This document shows, piece by piece, positions 15,817 to 24,792 of a stretch of DNA of 56,000 nt. Position numbers and translations under genes: made by a program. Location: positions 1-56,000 of the forward strand of contig JAFGCB010000058.1 in the NCBI GenBank assembly GCA_016932855.1, read 5' to 3'. This stretch comes from Candidatus Omnitrophota bacterium. GTDB lineage: Bacteria > Omnitrophota > Gorgyraeia > Duberdicusellales > Duberdicusellaceae. Each line of letters opens with the position of its first letter. Position 1 is the first letter of the stretch. A model generated the notes under the pieces. That model saw only the letters and a program-made list of their open reading frames with translations, did not search any database and was not told the origin of the DNA.

Positions 15817-16622
15817 TGCCTCTGTAAACCTTCCGTGTCTTTAAAAACTCGGTATGTTTTGAAAAAAGCGTCGTCAAATTTATCACCCTCTTTAATCTTT
15901 CTTAATAATTGAACGAATTTATAACGATCATACTCCTCAAAAAGGAAATATACTATACTAAAAGACTGAAGATAAAATATTTGTACATAATCCACGCCGG
16001 TAAGCTGCTCCTGAGGATCTCTTTTGCTGTCCAAATCTTTAAATTCCAGGCAAAAAAGCTTATCGAAGCTAATAAACAGCTCTTGCTTAATCGCCGCCTT
16101 TATGTTTTTGATTAAATGATTAGCTTCGTTTTTTCGTTCCATATAAACAGCAACACCCTCGTCGAACCATAAGGGAAGTCTGCCTTCTTGCAAGAAATCA
16201 CCTAGTATAATATGGGTAAGTTCATGAGTAAGCACATATTTAAAAAAATCATAAGATTCAGAATAGGTAAAAATAGTCTTTTTATCGGGACGGGCGCAGC
16301 CCGATGACCACTCAGGCATTTTAGTATATTCAATATAATCATACTTAGTGTCAAAAACGTAGATAAAAGCCCTTTTATCCCAAACCCAGGGCTCATCTCT
16401 ATAAAATCCTAACCCTTGAGTTATGGTTCGATAGCAATCCTCGGCTTTATTAACAAGTCTATCTAAAAATTTATGGCTGGTATTTTTGTAATAGACGATA
16501 AAATGGAAACTCTTCCTCGTCTTCCAATCTTCCTCCGCAGGCGATATGCCTGCAATAAATACGAGCCAGACAGCTACAGATATGAAAGCAGCTTTTCTGA
16601 AAAATCTTTTTTTGTTTTCCAT
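15795..16622 (-). CDS. Secreted HEXXH metalloprotease-like protein inside the dcw cluster (gluzincin / peptidase MA-like)
   Basis: The 275-residue protein starts with a signal peptide (basic tip, hydrophobic 10-26, likely cut after SPA at 26-29), so it acts outside the cytoplasm. Residues 133-137 read HELTH and a glutamate follows in LWFDEGVAVY (E155), giving the HEXXH plus E spacing of gluzincins such as the peptidase MA/DUF1570 group. Cysteines are few (C63, C109). It overlaps murG by 49 bases and murC by 22, so it is co-translated with them. I know of no standard dcw gene of this kind. Function in wall or division protein processing is an inference from place and export only. Confidence 0.75.
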   Translation of the reverse strand: MENKKRFFRKAAFISVAVWLVFIAGISPAEEDWKTRKSFHFIVYYKNTSHKFLDRLVNKAEDCYRTITQGLGFYRDEPWVWDKRAFIYVFDTKYDYIEYTKMPEWSSGCARPDKKTIFTYSESYDFFKYVLTHELTHIILGDFLQEGRLPLWFDEGVAVYMERKNEANHLIKNIKAAIKQELFISFDKLFCLEFKDLDSKRDPQEQLTGVDYVQIFYLQSFSIVYFLFEEYDRYKFVQLLRKIKEGDKFDDAFFKTYRVFKDTEGLQRQWREFYR

Positions 16623-17620
16623 ATTTTCTGGTTCTTGGCGTTAATCTCTAAAAAAGAAAAATCCCGGGAGCCCCGGAAAAAATCACCTAAAACCTGGGCC
16701 AGCTTGCGGCTGTCTAGAAAAGACTGCTCAAAGACCAGCGCGGCTTTCCTCCTAAAAAGAAAGAAGGCATTGTCTATCTGGTGCCCATAAGCGTGAGGAT
16801 AAGGCACAAGTATTGAAGGCTTACCAAAAAAACAAATTTCAGCCAAGGTAGAAGCGCCGCTTCGCGAAACAACAATGTCAGAGGCGCTGTAAAGAAGGCC
16901 CATATCCTGATAGAAATCAAAAACCCTGGCTTTTATACCCTCCATCTTATATAAAGAATTAATCCTGAGGAAATCTTTTTTTCCGGCTACATGTATTACC
17001 TGAAATTCACAACCCCTTTTAACAAGGATAGAGGCTGTTTCTATAAAAACGTTATTTATAAATGAAGAACCCTGAGAACCCCCGAATACAAGAATTGTCT
17101 TTAAATCGGGGGTTATATTAAGAAGCCTCGATGATTTTTGTCTGTCTTTATCGATATCGGTAATTTCGTCTCTTAAAGGGATACCCGCGGCTACTTCTTT
17201 TTCTTTTCTGGGCTCTTTTAATCCCAAAAAAACTTTTTTCACGAAAAAATACAATACTCTGTTGGCCGCGCCAAAGGTGCTATTCGGCTCAAACAGAAAA
17301 GCAGGAACAAAGAAACTGGCTATTAAAACTATAAAAAAAGAATTTCTGCCTCCGAAACCAAAAACTCGCTTAGGCCTTAAGGCTATCATCAAAACCAAAG
17401 CTTCAAAAAAATAAAAAAAGCTTTCAATGATAATGTTTCGCAAGCCCAGATCGACACCGAAACAGACAAAACCCTGCCGTTTTAAAAAGCTTTTATCGTC
17501 TTTTTGCAAGCCGTAGAATATAATCTTATGCTGGGGATAGCCTGTTTTGATATATCTGGCTAAAGCCAAAGCCGGATGGGAATGCCCCCTGCTTCTATCG
17601 CAAGCCAACAGTATCCGCAT
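16574..17620 (-). CDS. murG: Undecaprenyl-PP-MurNAc-pentapeptide GlcNAc transferase (MurG)
   Basis: MurG converts lipid I to lipid II at the inner face of the membrane. The 348-residue protein shows the glycine loop region DRSRGHSHPALALARYI (the usual GGxGGH is changed to RSRGHSH), then ILVFGGSQGSSFINNVF and the UDP-GlcNAc site SRSGASTLAEICFFGKPSILVPYPHA, then HQIDNAF. The changed glycine loop is worth noting, though family members vary here. It ends inside the metalloprotease-like gene by 49 bases. Confidence 0.92.
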   Translation of the reverse strand: MRILLACDRSRGHSHPALALARYIKTGYPQHKIIFYGLQKDDKSFLKRQGFVCFGVDLGLRNIIIESFFYFFEALVLMIALRPKRVFGFGGRNSFFIVLIASFFVPAFLFEPNSTFGAANRVLYFFVKKVFLGLKEPRKEKEVAAGIPLRDEITDIDKDRQKSSRLLNITPDLKTILVFGGSQGSSFINNVFIETASILVKRGCEFQVIHVAGKKDFLRINSLYKMEGIKARVFDFYQDMGLLYSASDIVVSRSGASTLAEICFFGKPSILVPYPHAYGHQIDNAFFLFRRKAALVFEQSFLDSRKLAQVLGDFFRGSRDFSFLEINAKNQKIWKTKKDFSEKLLSYL

Positions 17621-17650
17621 AATCGCTAACTCTGATATTTTTATTATAAA

Positions 17651-17685
17651 AAGTGCTAGGTGCTATATGCTTGGTGCTAAGCAAA
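17651..17685. repeat. GTGCTAGGTGCTATATGC word repeat upstream of murG
   Basis: Four imperfect GTGCT-type words lie in the 115-base gap between ftsW and murG. They belong to the same family as 10555-10580 and 31548-31609. Confidence 0.65.
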
Positions 17686-17735
17686 ATAAGTATTAATAAC
17701 CTGACATCAAACAAATAACATCCGGCGCTCTCCAA

Positions 17736-18845
17736 TCAGGTTTCTTTAGTGGCGTTAAGAAACAAGCCCAAAAGCATGAAACTTACTATGGTAGAACTTC
17801 CTCCGTAACTTATAAAAGGAAGCGGCAAGCCCTTGGTAGGGAAAATCCCCACCACTACCGAAATATTAATCAAGGCCTGAAAAGTAATGACCATTATAAC
17901 CGCCCAGCCTAAATAAAAACGAAAAATATCCTTTGTCCATCTTAAAACTCTTAAACCTTGAAAGAAAATAAAAAGATACGAAAAAAGAACCAAAAAGCTT
18001 CCTATGAATCCGAACTCTTCAGCTATTATTGAAAATATAAAATCGGTGTGGGCGGCGGGAAGAAAGAATAACTTCTGCCGGCTTTCTCCCAACCCAAGAC
18101 CTAAAATACCGCCTGAACCTAAACCGATATGGGATTGAACTAATTGAAAACCCCCTCCCTGAGAATCAGCCCAGGGATTCAAATAAGCAAGAACCCTTGC
18201 TAACCTGTAAGGGCTGGAGACAACAAGCAAAATAAAAAGCGCTAGAAATACCGAGAGAAAAAAGAGAAGATATTTTTTGGGCACTTTCGACACAAATAAA
18301 AAAATAAAAAGCAAAAGTCCGAAAAATATGGCGTTTCCAAAATCAGGCTCCAAAAATATTAAAAAAGAAACTAGGCCGGTAACTATCAGCACAGGCAAAA
18401 CCCCTTCAGCAAAATTCTTCATAAATTTCTCTTTCCTGGCAAAATAATCGGTAAGATATAAAAGGAATAATATCTTCATAAACTCTGAAGGCTGAAAGCC
18501 GAAGCCCAATAACCTAAACCATCTCCTTGCGCCCGAAACCTTCGATCCGAAAATAAGAACCAAAACAAGCGAGCCTATCCCAAAAATAAGTAAAGGCTTG
18601 GAATACTTGCGTAAATACTCAAGATTAATCTTAAGCATAGCCGTCATTAATATAAAACCCAAAATAATAAAGAGAATCTGACGTTTTAAAAAATACATGG
18701 CGTCAGAGAAACTAAACCAAGCATACACACTCGATGCATCGTAGACTAAAAGAGCGCCGAATAGAGATATAATTAAGACCCCGTAAAGAATACTTCTTCT
18801 TGCCCTCTGGATTCTTAACTCGTAATTGATAAATTGCCTGTCCAA
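17736..18845 (-). CDS. ftsW: Lipid II polymerase FtsW (SEDS family)
   Basis: FtsW polymerises lipid II into glycan strands at the septum together with FtsI. The 369-residue protein has about ten membrane segments. It carries the SEDS signatures SGARRWFRLLGFGFQPSEFMK, EPDFGNAIFFGLLLF, GLGLGESRQKLFFLPAAHTDFIFSIIAEE split over the large loop, and GLPLPFISYGGSSTIVSFMLLG near the end. Its place between murD and murG is canonical and supports FtsW over RodA. Confidence 0.94.
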   Translation of the reverse strand: MDRQFINYELRIQRARRSILYGVLIISLFGALLVYDASSVYAWFSFSDAMYFLKRQILFIILGFILMTAMLKINLEYLRKYSKPLLIFGIGSLVLVLIFGSKVSGARRWFRLLGFGFQPSEFMKILFLLYLTDYFARKEKFMKNFAEGVLPVLIVTGLVSFLIFLEPDFGNAIFFGLLLFIFLFVSKVPKKYLLFFLSVFLALFILLVVSSPYRLARVLAYLNPWADSQGGGFQLVQSHIGLGSGGILGLGLGESRQKLFFLPAAHTDFIFSIIAEEFGFIGSFLVLFSYLFIFFQGLRVLRWTKDIFRFYLGWAVIMVITFQALINISVVVGIFPTKGLPLPFISYGGSSTIVSFMLLGLFLNATKET

Positions 18846-18905
18846 ACTATAATCTCCTGTTCGCGCCTGCCCTGCGGAGCCTTGACTTAACAGGCTCAGA
18901 CGGTT

Positions 18906-20168
18906 TTAAGGAAGCTTATTTACCGCTTCTCTAAATCTATTTCCCCTGTCTTTATAATCCTTAAACATATCAAAACTCGAACACATAGGAGAAAGCAATA
19001 CTGTATCGCCTTGCTCTGCCTGCCTGTAAGCACTTATGACAGCTTCTTCCAGACAGGAAAGTTCTTCTGTAGCGACACAATCACCCAAATCTTGTTTAAT
19101 CTTTGCTTTTGTCTGACCGATTAAAAATATTTTTTTAACATCTCCTAAAAAAGGTTTAACTTGCGAATAGTCAAGGCCCTTATCCATTCCTCCGGCAATA
19201 AGAATTATCGGACCTTTTATTTTGCTTAAGGCAAAGTTGGTTGCTGATACATTTGTGGCCTTGGAATCATTTATAAAGGTTATATTGCCCTTTCTAGCCA
19301 CAAGCTCTAAACGGTGGCTGAGTCCCTTAAAGTTATCCATATAGGCGTCAACAAAACCTTCTTTTAAATTATATATTCCCAAAGCCTTTCTTATAAAAGA
19401 AATATTGTCATCGTCTACTAAGATTTTTTGAGCTTTTAGGGAACCCAAATCGGCCTCCAGGGCCCGGGGAATTATCGCATAGTCAGACCCCTCCTGATTC
19501 ATGAAAATTCTTTTCTTTGCCTGGAAATAACTATTAAGATTGGGATACCTATCTAGATGATCCGGTGAAAAATTAAGCAGGCACGCTACATGGGGCTTAA
19601 AACTAAAGACCGTCTCAAGCTGGAAAGAGCTTATCTCTAAGACTATGTAATCATCCGCCTGGATATCAACTACGGCTGACGAGAAAGGACTTCCGATATT
19701 GCCTAAAACATGGACTTTTCTGCCGGTATGCTTTTTAAGAATATCCCCTATGACAAAAGTAGTGGTTGTTTTTCCGTTAGTTCCGGTAATGGCGATTATG
19801 TTTTTCGATTTACAGAACCAATAAGAGAATTCTATTTCTCCTACTATAGGAATATCTAATCCGGACAAATACTTGCTTTTAAGCCATTCAGCGTCAACGC
19901 CCGGGCTTACAACAATAAGATCTACTGCTTTCAAAAACCCTTGAGAATGTTTACCCAGCTCAAACTCTACACCCAGATTATTAAAAACAGCGATATTTTC
20001 TTCAGGAATGTCTTTATTTATATCTGTAATTCTGACGTCTTTGGCTAATTTCTTCGCAAGATGGACTAAGGAAAGACCGGATCTTCCAGCGCCCACTATG
20101 CCTAACGTGCGTAGATTATTTACAAAGGTCTCTTTTTGCCCCAAGATTATTTCCCTAAATTCATCCAT
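18906..20168 (-). CDS. murD: UDP-N-acetylmuramoylalanine-D-glutamate ligase
   Basis: MurD adds D-glutamate, supplied by MurI, to UDP-MurNAc-L-Ala. Blocks seen in the 420 residues are GIVGAGRSGLSLVHLAKK, VVSPGVD, the P-loop IIAITGTNGKTTTTFVIG, LLNFSPDHLDRYP, FINDSKATNVSATNFAL and VLLSPMCSSFDMFKDYKDRGNRF split over the C-terminus. Length and motifs are normal. Confidence 0.95.
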   Translation of the reverse strand: MDEFREIILGQKETFVNNLRTLGIVGAGRSGLSLVHLAKKLAKDVRITDINKDIPEENIAVFNNLGVEFELGKHSQGFLKAVDLIVVSPGVDAEWLKSKYLSGLDIPIVGEIEFSYWFCKSKNIIAITGTNGKTTTTFVIGDILKKHTGRKVHVLGNIGSPFSSAVVDIQADDYIVLEISSFQLETVFSFKPHVACLLNFSPDHLDRYPNLNSYFQAKKRIFMNQEGSDYAIIPRALEADLGSLKAQKILVDDDNISFIRKALGIYNLKEGFVDAYMDNFKGLSHRLELVARKGNITFINDSKATNVSATNFALSKIKGPIILIAGGMDKGLDYSQVKPFLGDVKKIFLIGQTKAKIKQDLGDCVATEELSCLEEAVISAYRQAEQGDTVLLSPMCSSFDMFKDYKDRGNRFREAVNKLP

Positions 20169-20244
20169 ATCTTGTTGTTAGGATAGTCGAACTAAAAAGA
20201 GGGTTAAACGCATTGTGAATTGCCCGAGCTTAAGGATATGTAAT

Positions 20245-21327
20245 TTAGCGAATCTTCAGGGTAGCAAAAGCAAGGGCTGCAAACAAAGACGAAATTATCC
20301 AAAGTCTTACTGTTATTTTTGACTCTGGCCAACCTAAGAGTTGCAGATGATGATGAAAGGGGGCGGCTTTGAATAGTTTCTTTTTGAAGATTTTTACCGA
20401 AGCAATTTGGAGAATCACTGAAAGCGCTTCTATTACAAAAAGGCCTCCGGCAATTAACAACCAAAGCTCTTTTCGTGTAAAGATTGCCACTGCTCCCAAA
20501 ACCCCTCCTAAGGCTGATGACCCGACATCGCCCATGAAAACTTCTGCCGGTTGAGCATTAAACCACAAAAACCCCAAACCTGCACCCAAAATACAACTGC
20601 AGAATACAGACAATTCCCCTGAGTCCCTGACAAAAGGAAAAAGTAAATATTCGCTGAAAGCCGCGTTTCCGGAAATATAACTGAATACACTAAATACCAA
20701 ACTCACCATTAAAATACTTCCTATAGCCAAACCGTCTAAGCCGTCGGTGAAATTAACCGAGTTGCAGCTAGCGCAAATCACTAAGGCTGTCCAAATTATG
20801 TAGAGATAGCCTAAATTTAATACGGCCTCTTTAAAAAAAGGAAAATGCACCCTGGGCTCAAGGATTTCGAATCTTAGAATAAGAAAACCCAGCACCGCTC
20901 CCAAACTAAGCTGGGCTATAAGCTTAGGGGTTCTCGACAAGCCTTTTTTATTCTTAAATTTTTGATAGTCATCGAAAAAACCAAGAATCCCGAACCAGAA
21001 AAGTATTCCTAAAGAAAGCCAGATAAATGCGTTGTCCAATCTCGACCAGAGAAAAGTCGAAATTAAAATACTCGATACTATAAGGACCCCGCCCATAGTA
21101 GGGGTACCTTTCTTGCCATTAAAAATAGCCTGCAACTTAAGATGGCCGTACATATCAATATGCTCCTGTATTCTCATTTTCTTAAGATACTTGATAAAAA
21201 ATTTACCCAGAAGGACAACTATAAGGAAAGAAGTGATAAATCCCAAAGCCGATCTAAGGGTAATGTAGCGGAAGACATTAAAGCCGAAAAAGACATCCCG
21301 TAAAGGGTAAAATAAATAGTAAAACAT
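20245..21327 (-). CDS. mraY: Phospho-N-acetylmuramoyl-pentapeptide transferase (MraY)
   Basis: MraY moves phospho-MurNAc-pentapeptide onto undecaprenyl phosphate to make lipid I. The 360-residue polytopic protein carries KKGTPTMGGVLI, ILGFFDDYQKFKNKKGLS, the aspartate-rich NSVNFTDGLDGLAIGS, EVFMGDVGSSALGGVLG and FHHHLQLLGWPESKITVR. All are typical and the catalytic residues are present. A 421-base gap, unusually long for this cluster, lies upstream and may hold a promoter. Confidence 0.96.
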   Translation of the reverse strand: MFYYLFYPLRDVFFGFNVFRYITLRSALGFITSFLIVVLLGKFFIKYLKKMRIQEHIDMYGHLKLQAIFNGKKGTPTMGGVLIVSSILISTFLWSRLDNAFIWLSLGILFWFGILGFFDDYQKFKNKKGLSRTPKLIAQLSLGAVLGFLILRFEILEPRVHFPFFKEAVLNLGYLYIIWTALVICASCNSVNFTDGLDGLAIGSILMVSLVFSVFSYISGNAAFSEYLLFPFVRDSGELSVFCSCILGAGLGFLWFNAQPAEVFMGDVGSSALGGVLGAVAIFTRKELWLLIAGGLFVIEALSVILQIASVKIFKKKLFKAAPFHHHLQLLGWPESKITVRLWIISSLFAALAFATLKIR

Positions 21328-21748
21328 TTTATCTATACACCCGCATTTTGCCTTAGCAAAATAGATATAGAACGCTCTATATCAAATGAAAAATAATATT
21401 ATGAGTGAGATCCTTCGTTTACGCTCAGCATCAATTCAGCCATATCACTTACGTTCACTTTGTTCCGTAAGTGACGGCTTCATTGACAGCGGGTTCAACC
21501 ATTGCATTATATCGGAAATTAAAGCTTTGCAGAACATCACCTAAGACTGTCATCTTAAAACTACCTAATGCAAAATCTCGGTTAAATTATACTCTAAACA
21601 AAACTCTTATAACAGAGAAAATTTTCTTTGCCTTAAAATAAAAGCTACTATCATTAAACCTGTGCGGCTTAGTCGCGAAGCTAACTTTTCTTGAAAAATT
21701 ACCTTGGAAATAAAAGCCTTTATACGGGCCGCGCTGAATTGCCGCTCC
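21328..21748 (-). promoter_or_regulatory. 421-base gap upstream of mraY with possible promoters and a hairpin
   Basis: No gene is seen. On the minus strand two TATAAT boxes occur (21586-21591, preceded by a CTGTTA at an 18-base spacing, and 21506-21511 with a poor -35). A hairpin with perfect 9-base arms TCACTTACG (21445-21453) and CGTAAGTGA (21466-21474), extended by AGCC/GGCT outside, resembles the hairpin at 2215-2249. The gap may contain an internal promoter of the dcw cluster. Confidence 0.35.
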
Positions 21749-23107
21749 TCAAAAAAGCTTCATCATCCTCTCTAATCGAAACTTCCTTGAGCCTTTAAGA
21801 AATATAAGATCATTTTTCTCTATTATACCGAATAGATGCTTGCGTGCGGACTGAATATCGTCAGCCAGAAAAATATTCTCTTTGCTGAAGCCTTTCTTAA
21901 CAAGAGCAGCGGCGGTAGCCTTTGTTAATTCTCCTAAAAATATTATATGACTAAAGCCGGCCTCAGATATAGGCCCGGCTATTTTCCGGTGAAAATATAA
22001 AGATTTATGACCCAATTCCAGCATATCAGCCAAGACCGCGATTTTTCTCTTTGCTGGAATCTTAGATAAAGCCTCAAGCCCTTTTCTTAATGCTGTGGGA
22101 TTTGAATTACAGGCATCGTTAAGAAATCTAAATCCTCCTAGAGTCTTAAGCTGCAGTCTCATTTCAGGAAAGGTAAAGTCAGAAAGTACTTCTACCGAAT
22201 CCCTAAGAGGCTTGCCTACATAGACACCGCAGCTTAAAGCAGCTAAAGCATTGTAAATATTAAAATATCCCGGGGTATTCAACCTCAAAAGATACTTTGA
22301 ATTTATGAGAAAAAGCAAGCTTTCTCTATCTCTTTTTTTAAATTTAAAATAAATAGGGAATTTTTTATCTTTACCGAAATATAAGGGATTTACTTTAGTC
22401 CTAAGCCCTCTTAAAAACTCGTCATCTCCCTTAAGGATGGGCAATGCACCAGGGCAAACTTTAAAAATCGCGGTTTTTTCCTCAAACACACCCTCTTTAT
22501 TTTTGAAAAACTCAAGATGCACATTGTCAATACAGGTAACAATACCTACATCCGGCTTGCAGAGAGAGGCCAAATAGGCTATTTCACCAAAATGGTTCGT
22601 TCCTAGCTCGAGAACACAAAAGGCCCGGCTGCGCTTAAGACCAAAAAGAGTCTTGGGAAGCCCTATTTGATTATTTTCAGAGGCTTTATTCTTAATAAGA
22701 AAAAAATCATTTTTTAAAATGAAAAAGATCATATCTTTAGCGGTGGTTTTCCCCAAAGAGCCTGTGACCGCAAAAACCAAAGGTGAATACTTCCGGCGCA
22801 GGGCCTTAGCTAATAAGCCCAAAGCCTTGGTTGTATTTTCGACTACTAATACCGGTATTCTTATGACACCTTCAGTTTTCGAAGGAATTTTATCAACAAT
22901 TAAGAAAGAGGCACCTTTTTCCTGGGCTTGAGTTAAAAAATTATGGCCGTCGAAGTTTTTACCCTTGAGAGCTAAGAAGCCTTCTTCTTTTTCAAAAATT
23001 CTTGTATCCAGGGATATGCCTTTAATTATCTTAGGCGGATTTTTATCTTTTATAACCCCTTTGGGTTTAATCGCACTTATAATCTCTTGAAAATTCAGAC
23101 CAAACAT
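21749..23107 (-). CDS. murF: UDP-MurNAc-tripeptide-D-Ala-D-Ala ligase (MurF)
   Basis: MurF adds D-Ala-D-Ala and completes the pentapeptide. In the 452 residues I see GISLDTRIFEKEEGFLALKG, the ATP site VFAVTGSLGKTTAKDMIFFIL, NNQIGLPKTL, CVLELGTNHFGEIAYLASL, LNDACNSNPTALRKGLEAL and VLADMLELG. The P-loop reads TGSLGKTT, a common variant for MurF. It lies between murE and mraY as usual. Confidence 0.95.
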   Translation of the reverse strand: MFGLNFQEIISAIKPKGVIKDKNPPKIIKGISLDTRIFEKEEGFLALKGKNFDGHNFLTQAQEKGASFLIVDKIPSKTEGVIRIPVLVVENTTKALGLLAKALRRKYSPLVFAVTGSLGKTTAKDMIFFILKNDFFLIKNKASENNQIGLPKTLFGLKRSRAFCVLELGTNHFGEIAYLASLCKPDVGIVTCIDNVHLEFFKNKEGVFEEKTAIFKVCPGALPILKGDDEFLRGLRTKVNPLYFGKDKKFPIYFKFKKRDRESLLFLINSKYLLRLNTPGYFNIYNALAALSCGVYVGKPLRDSVEVLSDFTFPEMRLQLKTLGGFRFLNDACNSNPTALRKGLEALSKIPAKRKIAVLADMLELGHKSLYFHRKIAGPISEAGFSHIIFLGELTKATAAALVKKGFSKENIFLADDIQSARKHLFGIIEKNDLIFLKGSRKFRLERMMKLF

Positions 23108-23210
23108 ACCGTTAAATTAACGAATTAAAGGATTAAATAATTAACTGACTGAAAAAATCTTTAATCAGTAAACTTATTAATCAGTTAATTAGTTAATCCG
23201 TTAATTCTTT
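23106..23210. repeat. ATTAACTGATTAA word tract between murF and murE
   Basis: The spacer is almost wholly made of words such as TTAATTAGTTAATCCGTTAA and AACGAATTAAAGGATTAAA. It runs into the murE frame and encodes its last residues (KELTD) and stop codon. Confidence 0.75.
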
Positions 23211-24647
23211 AACTGCTTGCTTATCGCGGAACTTTATTCGTTTGTCCTTTAATATCTGGTAATTTTCATGCCCCTTGCCGGCGATAAGAACCGCGGTCAA
23301 GGGTTGCTTCTTTAATTTTACCGCTTTCATAATAGCCTTTTTTCTGTCTAAAATAATCTCATAACCGTTACCGGCAATGCCTCTTTGTATATCGCGACAA
23401 ATCTTACCGGGTTCCTCGGTTCTTGGATTATCTGAAGTTATTATAGTATAATCGGCATATCTAGCAGCAATCTTTCCCATCTTCGGTCTTTTTAGACGGT
23501 CTCGATCGCCGCCGCAACCAAAAACAACTATTATTTTTTCAAACCGGCTATGCCTTAAAGCTAAAATTGACTGCCTTAAAGCATGCGGGGTATGGGCATA
23601 ATCAACAAACACACCGGACTTTACCTGCTCCATCCTTCCAGGAACAGGGCTGAATGAAGAAATAGAATCAATAATCTCATCCAACGCAAGCCCTAAAGAA
23701 TCACAACAGCAAAGACAAGCCAAAACATTATATATGTTAAACAAACCCAAAAGAGGGGCTTTTACAAATCTGTCTTTTCCTCTAAGATTAATTAAAAACT
23801 CCAGCCTGCCCTTATCGAATCTGTAGGCTTTGACTTTATAAAGGGCATTTTTTTCAATCCCGTAACTTAGCTTATCGGCCTTAAGTCGTCTGTAAGCTGA
23901 ATACCCGTAAGGATCATCGATATTTATAATGGCACTGCCTCGTTCTTTAAGGTAGTCGAATATCTTAAGCTTAGCCCTAAAGTAATTATTGAGGTTCTTA
24001 TGGAAATCTAAATGATCATGGGTCAAATTGGTGAAAATAGCCCTCGTAAGAGCTAAGCCCTCAATCCTGCCGCCGGATAATCCGTGAGAAGAAACCTCTA
24101 ACACCGCATATTTAATATTATCATTATAAATTTTATGCAGGATAGACTTGAGCATAAAATTATCGGGCGTAGTAAGAAAAGAAGAAAAACGATTTAAACC
24201 CCATCTGTAATATACAGTCCCCAATAAAGCCGATGGTTTGTTTAAATCGTTAAGAACCTTATTAATAAGGAAGCTTGTTGTAGTCTTGCCGTTGGTCCCG
24301 GTAACTCCGATAATCTTTAGATTTCCAATACCCTTAAATAAAACTTCGGATATCCTTTTGGCCGTAAGGTCAATGTCTTGAACAAGAATGAATGTTTTCT
24401 TCGGAAACTTCTTGCTCAAACTTAAAGCCATTTCTCTATCCTTAAGGGAAACCATAAAACAAGCTACCTTTTTCGTTATTTTAGGAATAAAATCAAGAGC
24501 GTTGAAATTGGCGCCTTTCCTTACTAAAAAAATGCTGTTATCAAACACCAGCCGCGAATCAGAACTTGCGTATTCTATCGAAACGCTTAAATTCTTACCT
24601 AAGACTTCTTTATGAGGAATTTTCTTAATAATATCTCTTAATAGCAT
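23193..24647 (-). CDS. murE: UDP-MurNAc-L-Ala-D-Glu:meso-diaminopimelate ligase (MurE)
   Basis: MurE adds the third residue of the stem peptide. The motif SDNPRTEEP (about residue 405) is the DNPR signature of meso-diaminopimelate-specific enzymes, so the wall should be of the A1gamma, Gram-negative type. Other blocks are IGVTGTNGKTTTSFLI, LEVSSHGLSGGRIEG, FTNLTHDHLDFHKN, FVDYAHTPHALRQSI and IAGKGHENYQ. At 484 residues the length is usual. The final codons lie in a word repeat. Confidence 0.95.
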   Translation of the reverse strand: MLLRDIIKKIPHKEVLGKNLSVSIEYASSDSRLVFDNSIFLVRKGANFNALDFIPKITKKVACFMVSLKDREMALSLSKKFPKKTFILVQDIDLTAKRISEVLFKGIGNLKIIGVTGTNGKTTTSFLINKVLNDLNKPSALLGTVYYRWGLNRFSSFLTTPDNFMLKSILHKIYNDNIKYAVLEVSSHGLSGGRIEGLALTRAIFTNLTHDHLDFHKNLNNYFRAKLKIFDYLKERGSAIINIDDPYGYSAYRRLKADKLSYGIEKNALYKVKAYRFDKGRLEFLINLRGKDRFVKAPLLGLFNIYNVLACLCCCDSLGLALDEIIDSISSFSPVPGRMEQVKSGVFVDYAHTPHALRQSILALRHSRFEKIIVVFGCGGDRDRLKRPKMGKIAARYADYTIITSDNPRTEEPGKICRDIQRGIAGNGYEIILDRKKAIMKAVKLKKQPLTAVLIAGKGHENYQILKDKRIKFRDKQAVKELTD

Positions 24648-24654
24648 CTCTTTA

Positions 24655-24792
24655 CTCTTAACGCTAATTTGCGCGAATTGAGAAACGCGGATTTCCGCGA
24701 ATCAATGACGCTAATTTGCACTAATTATATTAGCGGGAATTAGTTTTAGATTAGCGGTAATTCGCGTTCTCTCTACTCTCTACTCTCTACTT
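24655..24792. repeat. ATTAGCG and CTCTCTACT word repeats (copy 2) between murE and ftsI
   Basis: The tract contains GACGCTAATTTGCACTAA, TATTAGCGGGAATTAG and three CTCTCTACT words. It is a close relative of 5888-5972 and more distantly of 35589-35703. Its end encodes the last residues (VESRE) and the TAG stop of FtsI. Confidence 0.85.
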
